Below are positions 60,253-64,000 of a stretch of DNA of 64,000 nucleotides, one piece after another. A model generated the notes under the pieces. That model saw only the letters and a program-made list of their open reading frames with translations. It was not told where the DNA came from and did not search any database. Where the stretch lies: contig NZ_CVTB01000044.1 in NCBI RefSeq assembly GCF_001050015.1, forward strand, positions 33,842-97,841. Direction: 5' to 3'. Position 1 is the first letter of the stretch; each line of letters opens with the position of its first letter. The translations under genes were made by a program, and so were the position numbers. This stretch comes from Mycolicibacterium malmesburyense. Its GTDB lineage: Bacteria; Actinomycetota; Actinomycetes; Mycobacteriales; Mycobacteriaceae.

Positions 60253-60348
60253 CGCAGGAACACCATAGCGGGTCGAAGTTCGTGTTCTAGCAGCACGTAG
60301 GCGGTGAACCGTTCGTCTGTGGGCCGATTCACGTTAGCCTGCCTTGCA

Positions 60349-61119
60349 ATGAGCGCATTTGTGACTGACGGACCGGACCTGCCCCTCACCGGGGAACGCA
60401 CGGTCCCGGGACTCGCGGAGGAGAACTACTGGTTCCGCCGCCATGAGGTCGTCTACGAGCGGATGGCCGACCGCTGCGCGGACCGCGACGTGCTCGAGGC
60501 GGGCTGCGGCGAGGGCTATGGCGCCAACCTGATCGCCGACGTCGCCCGCCGCGTCATCGGCCTCGACTACGACGAGGCGACCGTCGCCCACGTCCGTGCC
60601 CGGTATCCGCGGGTGGACATGCGCCACGGGAACCTGGCCGAACTCCCGCTCGCCGACGGCTCGGTCGACGTCGTCGTGAACTTCCAGGTCATCGAACACC
60701 TCTGGGATCAGGGGCGATTCGTGCGCGAATGCCTGCGGGTGCTGCGGCCGGGCGGTTGTCTGCTGATGTCCACGCCGAACCGGATCACCTTCTCCCCCGG
60801 CCGGGATACGCCGATCAACCCGTTCCACACCCGCGAGCTCAACGCCGCCGAGCTGACCGAACTGCTGGCGACGGCCGGCTTCGCCGTCGAGAGCGTCCTC
60901 GGGGTCTTCCACGGGCCGCGGCTCGTCGAACTCGACGCCCGTCACGGCGGATCGATCATCGACGCGCAGATCGACCGGGCGCTGGCCGATGCGCAATGGC
61001 CCGCAGACCTTCTCGCCGATGTCGCGTCGGTGCGCAGTGCCGACTTCGATCTCGTCGACGCGTGCGAACGCGACATCGACGACAGCCTGGACCTGGTCGC
61101 GATAGCGGTGCGGCCGTGA
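60349..61119 (+). CDS. SAM-dependent methyltransferase (Rv3030 family)
   Basis: 256 aa, class I fold: VLEAGCGEGYGANLIADVARRVIGLDYDEA holds the SAM site, VVNFQVIEHLWDQGRFVREC motif IV and CLRVLRPGGCLLMSTPNR motif V. It heads the cluster methyltransferase-GH57-GT4, which in M. tuberculosis (Rv3030-Rv3032) makes methylglucose lipopolysaccharide; the methyl acceptor there is a glucose of this polymer (inferred here). A TAGCCT -10 box ends eight bases before ATG 60349, so the transcript is probably leaderless. GTGA overlap with the GH57 gene. Confidence 0.9.
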   Translation: MSAFVTDGPDLPLTGERTVPGLAEENYWFRRHEVVYERMADRCADRDVLEAGCGEGYGANLIADVARRVIGLDYDEATVAHVRARYPRVDMRHGNLAELPLADGSVDVVVNFQVIEHLWDQGRFVRECLRVLRPGGCLLMSTPNRITFSPGRDTPINPFHTRELNAAELTELLATAGFAVESVLGVFHGPRLVELDARHGGSIIDAQIDRALADAQWPADLLADVASVRSADFDLVDACERDIDDSLDLVAIAVRP

Positions 61120-62633
61120 CCACCCCCGTCCCGGGGCTGTTCACCCTCGTCCTGCACACCCACCTGCCCTGGCTGGCCCATCACGGCCGGTGGCCCGTCG
61201 GCGAGGAATGGCTCTATCAGTCGTGGTCGGCGTCGTATCTGCCGTTGATGCGGGTGCTGCGCACGCTGGCGGCCGAGGGCCGTCGACACCAGCTGACGTT
61301 GGGCATGACCCCGGTCGTCACCGCGCAACTCGACGACCCGTACTGCCTCTCGGGTATGCACCATTGGCTGGCGAATTGGCAGCTGCGCGCACTCGAGGCG
61401 ACCACGCTCTCAGATCCGTTGCGGCAGTTCGGTGTTCGCGAGTACGCGGAGACCGAGCAGGCGCTCGAGGATTACGCCACGCTGTGGGCGCACGGCGGCA
61501 GCCCGCTGCTGCGAGAGCTGATCGACGCCGAGACCATCGAACTGCTCGGGGGTCCGCTGTCGCATCCGTTCCAGCCGCTGCTCAACCCGAGGTTGCGCGA
61601 GTTCGCGCTGCGCGAGGGGCTCGCCGACGCCCGACTGCGGTTCGCGTACACACCGGTCGGCATCTGGGCCCCGGAATGCGCGTACGCGCCCGGGATGGAA
61701 ACCGATTACGCCGCAGCCGGTGTCGGGCATTTCATGGTGGACGGACCGTCGTTGCACGGCGACAGCGCCCTGGGCCGCCCCGTCGCATCGTCCGATGTCA
61801 TCGCGTTCGGCCGAGACCTGCACGTCAGCTATCGGGTGTGGTCGCCGAGATCGGGCTATCCGGGCCACGCCGCCTACCGCGACTTTCACACCTATGACCA
61901 CACGACCGGTCTCAAACCGGCCAGGGTGACGGGCCGCAATGTGCCGTCGGAGGGTAAGGCGCCGTACGACCCCGAGCGGGCCGACCGCGCGATCGACGCC
62001 CACGTCGCCGATTTCGTCGAGGTGGTCCGGCAGCGGTTGTGCGACGAGAGCGAACGCATCGGACGCCCGGCACACGTCATCGCCGCCTTCGACACCGAAC
62101 TGTTCGGCCACTGGTGGTACGAGGGACCGGTGTGGCTCGAGCGGGTGCTGCGCGCGCTGCCCGAGGCCGGGGTCCGGGTCGGCACGCTGGCCGACGCCAA
62201 GGCCGACGGCTTCATCGGTACCCCCGTCGAATTGCCGCCCAGCTCTTGGGGTTCCGGTAAGGACTGGCAGGTGTGGGCCGGCGAGCAGGTCGCCGACCTG
62301 GTGCAGTTGAACAGCGAGGTCGTCGACACCGCGCTGACGACCGTCGACAAGGCGCTCGGCGAGACCGATGCGCCGCCGGCGCGCAACTTCGTCGCTGACC
62401 AGATCCTGCGCGAGACGCTGCTGACCGTGTCGAGCGACTGGCCGTTCATGGTCAGCAAGGACTCCGCGGCGGATTACGCGCGCTATCGCGCGCATCTGCA
62501 TGCTCACGCCACCCGCGAGATCGCCGATGCCGCGGCGTCCGGCCGCCACGAGCATGCGCAGCGCCTCGCCGCGGGATGGAACCGCGCCGACGGTCTGTTC
62601 GGCGCACTGGACGCGCGGCGGTTACCGCGATGA
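61116..62633 (+). CDS. GH57-family glucan branching enzyme-type hydrolase
   Basis: 505 aa, glycoside hydrolase family 57. The N-terminal LVLHTHLPWLAHHGRWPVGEEWLYQS, the catalytic Glu in PVGIWAPECAYAPGME and the catalytic Asp in AAFDTELFGHWWYEGPVWLE are clear, followed by the helical C-terminal domain. Equivalent to Rv3031, thought to branch or shape the glucan part of methylglucose lipopolysaccharide. GTG 61116 overlaps the methyltransferase gene. The gap of 94 bases to the GT gene includes TTGCACACCGACACG and no clear terminator. Confidence 0.92.
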   Translation: MTTPVPGLFTLVLHTHLPWLAHHGRWPVGEEWLYQSWSASYLPLMRVLRTLAAEGRRHQLTLGMTPVVTAQLDDPYCLSGMHHWLANWQLRALEATTLSDPLRQFGVREYAETEQALEDYATLWAHGGSPLLRELIDAETIELLGGPLSHPFQPLLNPRLREFALREGLADARLRFAYTPVGIWAPECAYAPGMETDYAAAGVGHFMVDGPSLHGDSALGRPVASSDVIAFGRDLHVSYRVWSPRSGYPGHAAYRDFHTYDHTTGLKPARVTGRNVPSEGKAPYDPERADRAIDAHVADFVEVVRQRLCDESERIGRPAHVIAAFDTELFGHWWYEGPVWLERVLRALPEAGVRVGTLADAKADGFIGTPVELPPSSWGSGKDWQVWAGEQVADLVQLNSEVVDTALTTVDKALGETDAPPARNFVADQILRETLLTVSSDWPFMVSKDSAADYARYRAHLHAHATREIADAAASGRHEHAQRLAAGWNRADGLFGALDARRLPR

Positions 62634-62727
62634 CCCCCACCCCATCTCCCGCGAGAGACCGTGTTTGCACACCGACACGCCGCTGCGTGCGTACATTCCG
62701 CGGTCGCTCGCGCAGGAGTCAGTGACC

Positions 62728-63969
62728 GTGAAAATCCTGATGGTGTCGTGGGAGTACCCGCCGGTGGTGGTCGGCGGGCTCGGCAGGCACGTGCATCACC
62801 TGGCCACCGCGCTGGCCGAGGCCGGCCACGAGATCGTCGTCCTCAGCCGCCGGCCGTCGGACACCGATCCGAGCACGCATCCGACCACCGACGAGATCAC
62901 CGAGGGCGTGCGCGTCGTCGCTGCCGCCCACGATCCCCACGAGTTCGACTTCGGCAGCGACATGATGGCCTGGACGCTGGCGATGGGCCACGCGATGGTC
63001 CGCACCGGGTTGACGCTGAAGTCCCGGCGCGGCCGACCCTGGCGCCCCGATGTGGTCCACGCACACGACTGGCTGGTCGCGCATCCCGCGATCGCCCTAG
63101 CCGAATTCTTCGATGTGCCACTGGTTTCCACGGTCCACGCGACCGAGGCCGGACGGCACTCGGGATGGGTGTCGGGCCGCATCAGTCGACAGGTACACGC
63201 GGTCGAATCCTGGCTCGTGCGCGAATCCGATTCGCTCATCACGTGTTCGGCGTCGATGCGTGACGAGGTGACCGAGCTGTTCGGGCCCGGGCTGGCCGAA
63301 ACATACGTCATTCGCAACGGAATCGACTGCGGTCGTTGGCCGTTCGCGCAGCGCACGCCCCGGTCCGGCCCCGCCCGCCTGCTCTACCTCGGCAGGCTCG
63401 AGTACGAGAAGGGTATCCACGACGCGATCGCGGCACTCCCGCGCATCAGGCGTACCCATCCCGGCACCACGCTGACGGTCGCCGGCGAGGGCACGCAGCT
63501 GGACTGGCTCGTGGAGCAGGCGCGAAAGCACAAGGTGCTCAAGGCGACCTCGTTCGTCGGTCATCTCGACCACCGCGCATTGGTGGATCTGTTGCACACC
63601 GCCGACGCGGCCGTGCTGCCCAGCCACTACGAGCCGTTCGGCATCGTCGCGCTCGAGGCCGCGGCGACCGGAATCCCCTTGGTGACATCGAATGTCGGCG
63701 GCCTGGGTGAAGCGGTCATCGACGGTCAGACCGGAGTCTCGTATCCGCCGCGGGACGTGGCGGCGCTGGCGGCGGCCGTGCGCTCGGTCCTCGACGACCC
63801 GCAGGCCGCCCAGCAGCGCGCCCTCGCCGCGCGTGAACGGCTCACCTCCGAGTTCGAATGGCACACGATCGCCGAGGAGACCGCCCAGGTGTATCTGGCG
63901 GCCAAAAGGCGTGAGCGCGAACCGCATCGGCGTCGCCCGATCGTCGAACACGCCCTACCCGGACGCTGA
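62728..63969 (+). CDS. GT4 alpha-glucosyltransferase (Rv3032 family)
   Basis: 413 aa, GT-B fold glycosyltransferase. The N-terminal MKILMVSWEYPPVVVGGLGRHVHHLATAL is the sugar-nucleotide enzyme start, VVHAHDWLVAHPAIALAE the acceptor side, and the C-terminal LVEQARKHKVLKATSFVGHL...PSHYEPFGIVALEAAATGIPLVTSNVGGLGEAVIDG the EX7E family donor site. Rv3032 elongates the alpha-1,4-glucan of methylglucose lipopolysaccharide and capsular glucan. GTG 62728 has AGGAG nine bases upstream; the closer GTG 62722 has only three. Confidence 0.93.
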   Translation: MKILMVSWEYPPVVVGGLGRHVHHLATALAEAGHEIVVLSRRPSDTDPSTHPTTDEITEGVRVVAAAHDPHEFDFGSDMMAWTLAMGHAMVRTGLTLKSRRGRPWRPDVVHAHDWLVAHPAIALAEFFDVPLVSTVHATEAGRHSGWVSGRISRQVHAVESWLVRESDSLITCSASMRDEVTELFGPGLAETYVIRNGIDCGRWPFAQRTPRSGPARLLYLGRLEYEKGIHDAIAALPRIRRTHPGTTLTVAGEGTQLDWLVEQARKHKVLKATSFVGHLDHRALVDLLHTADAAVLPSHYEPFGIVALEAAATGIPLVTSNVGGLGEAVIDGQTGVSYPPRDVAALAAAVRSVLDDPQAAQQRALAARERLTSEFEWHTIAEETAQVYLAAKRREREPHRRRPIVEHALPGR

Positions 63970-64000
63970 TCGAGACGCCGACTGGCGGGGATCGTGGATT

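Noticed and set aside
60320..60348. Possible iron-regulator (IdeR) box before the methyltransferase gene
   Set aside because: The sequence GTTAGCCTGCCTTG matches only part of the 19-bp consensus, too weak to claim; it is better explained by the -10 box of a leaderless promoter.

Overview
The window looks like a chromosomal piece of a mycobacterium, most likely a pigmented Mycolicibacterium-type species. The evidence is high GC throughout, many GTG starts and GTGA/ATGA gene overlaps, mycobacterial lipoproteins, an HU protein with a long Lys/Ala/Pro tail, and a gene order that I recognise as that of Mycobacterium tuberculosis from ung (Rv2976c) to the Rv3032 glycosyltransferase. The species cannot be fixed from the sequence alone. 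The densest part is housekeeping; the longest stretches without a gene are under 200 bases.

Layout. 1-10 kb: ung, thiL, ddl, a cystathionine gamma-lyase-type enzyme, gpsA, fbiD (coenzyme F420), ppk1 and mutT1. 10-22 kb: hupB, leuD-leuC with the divergent IclR regulator, tRNA-Glu, tRNA-Gln, gltX, an FAH-family hydrolase, an MFS transporter, leuB, serA and a CrtI-like oxidoreductase. 22-32 kb: an accessory carotenoid island crtE-crtI-crtB-crtYc-crtYd-crtT-crtU plus a Rieske oxygenase. These are tightly overlapping genes, followed by two small unknowns, idi and a MerR/cobalamin-fold regulator of the CarH/LitR type. 32-36 kb: ilvC, ilvN, ilvB with a leader-peptide attenuator. 36-48 kb: PH-domain protein, DoxX, lppZ, gatB, a MarR/oxidoreductase pair, pfkA, gatA-gatC, an ACT protein, a metallothionein-like protein and ligA. 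48-58 kb: acyl-CoA ligase, a repeat-rich exported protein, an ArsR-SRPBCC pair, a MetE-like protein, lpqA-like, mnmA, iscS, an OlsB/OlsA-like acyltransferase pair and an NAD-binding protein. 58-64 kb: etfBA and the start of the methylglucose lipopolysaccharide/glucan cluster (methyltransferase, GH57, GT4).

How the genes work together. The island can in principle make a ring-bearing, probably aromatic, carotenoid: idi and crtE supply GGPP, crtB and crtI make lycopene, crtYc/Yd cyclise it, and crtU desaturates and rearranges the rings. The Rieske oxygenase and crtT are candidate tailoring enzymes. The most interesting signal is regulatory. The 22-bp pattern of two 11-bp direct repeats built on YCGATGC occurs upstream of crtE, upstream of idi, and between the MerR/B12-fold gene and its divergent neighbour. 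This is the geometry known for the light- and B12-dependent repressor CarH, yet this regulator lacks the Trp of the usual W-x9-EH motif while keeping the cobalamin-ligand His. Branched-chain amino-acid genes are controlled in at least two visible ways: an ilvB leader peptide and attenuator, and a putative IclR operator shared by leuCD/iclR and the FAH/MFS pair.
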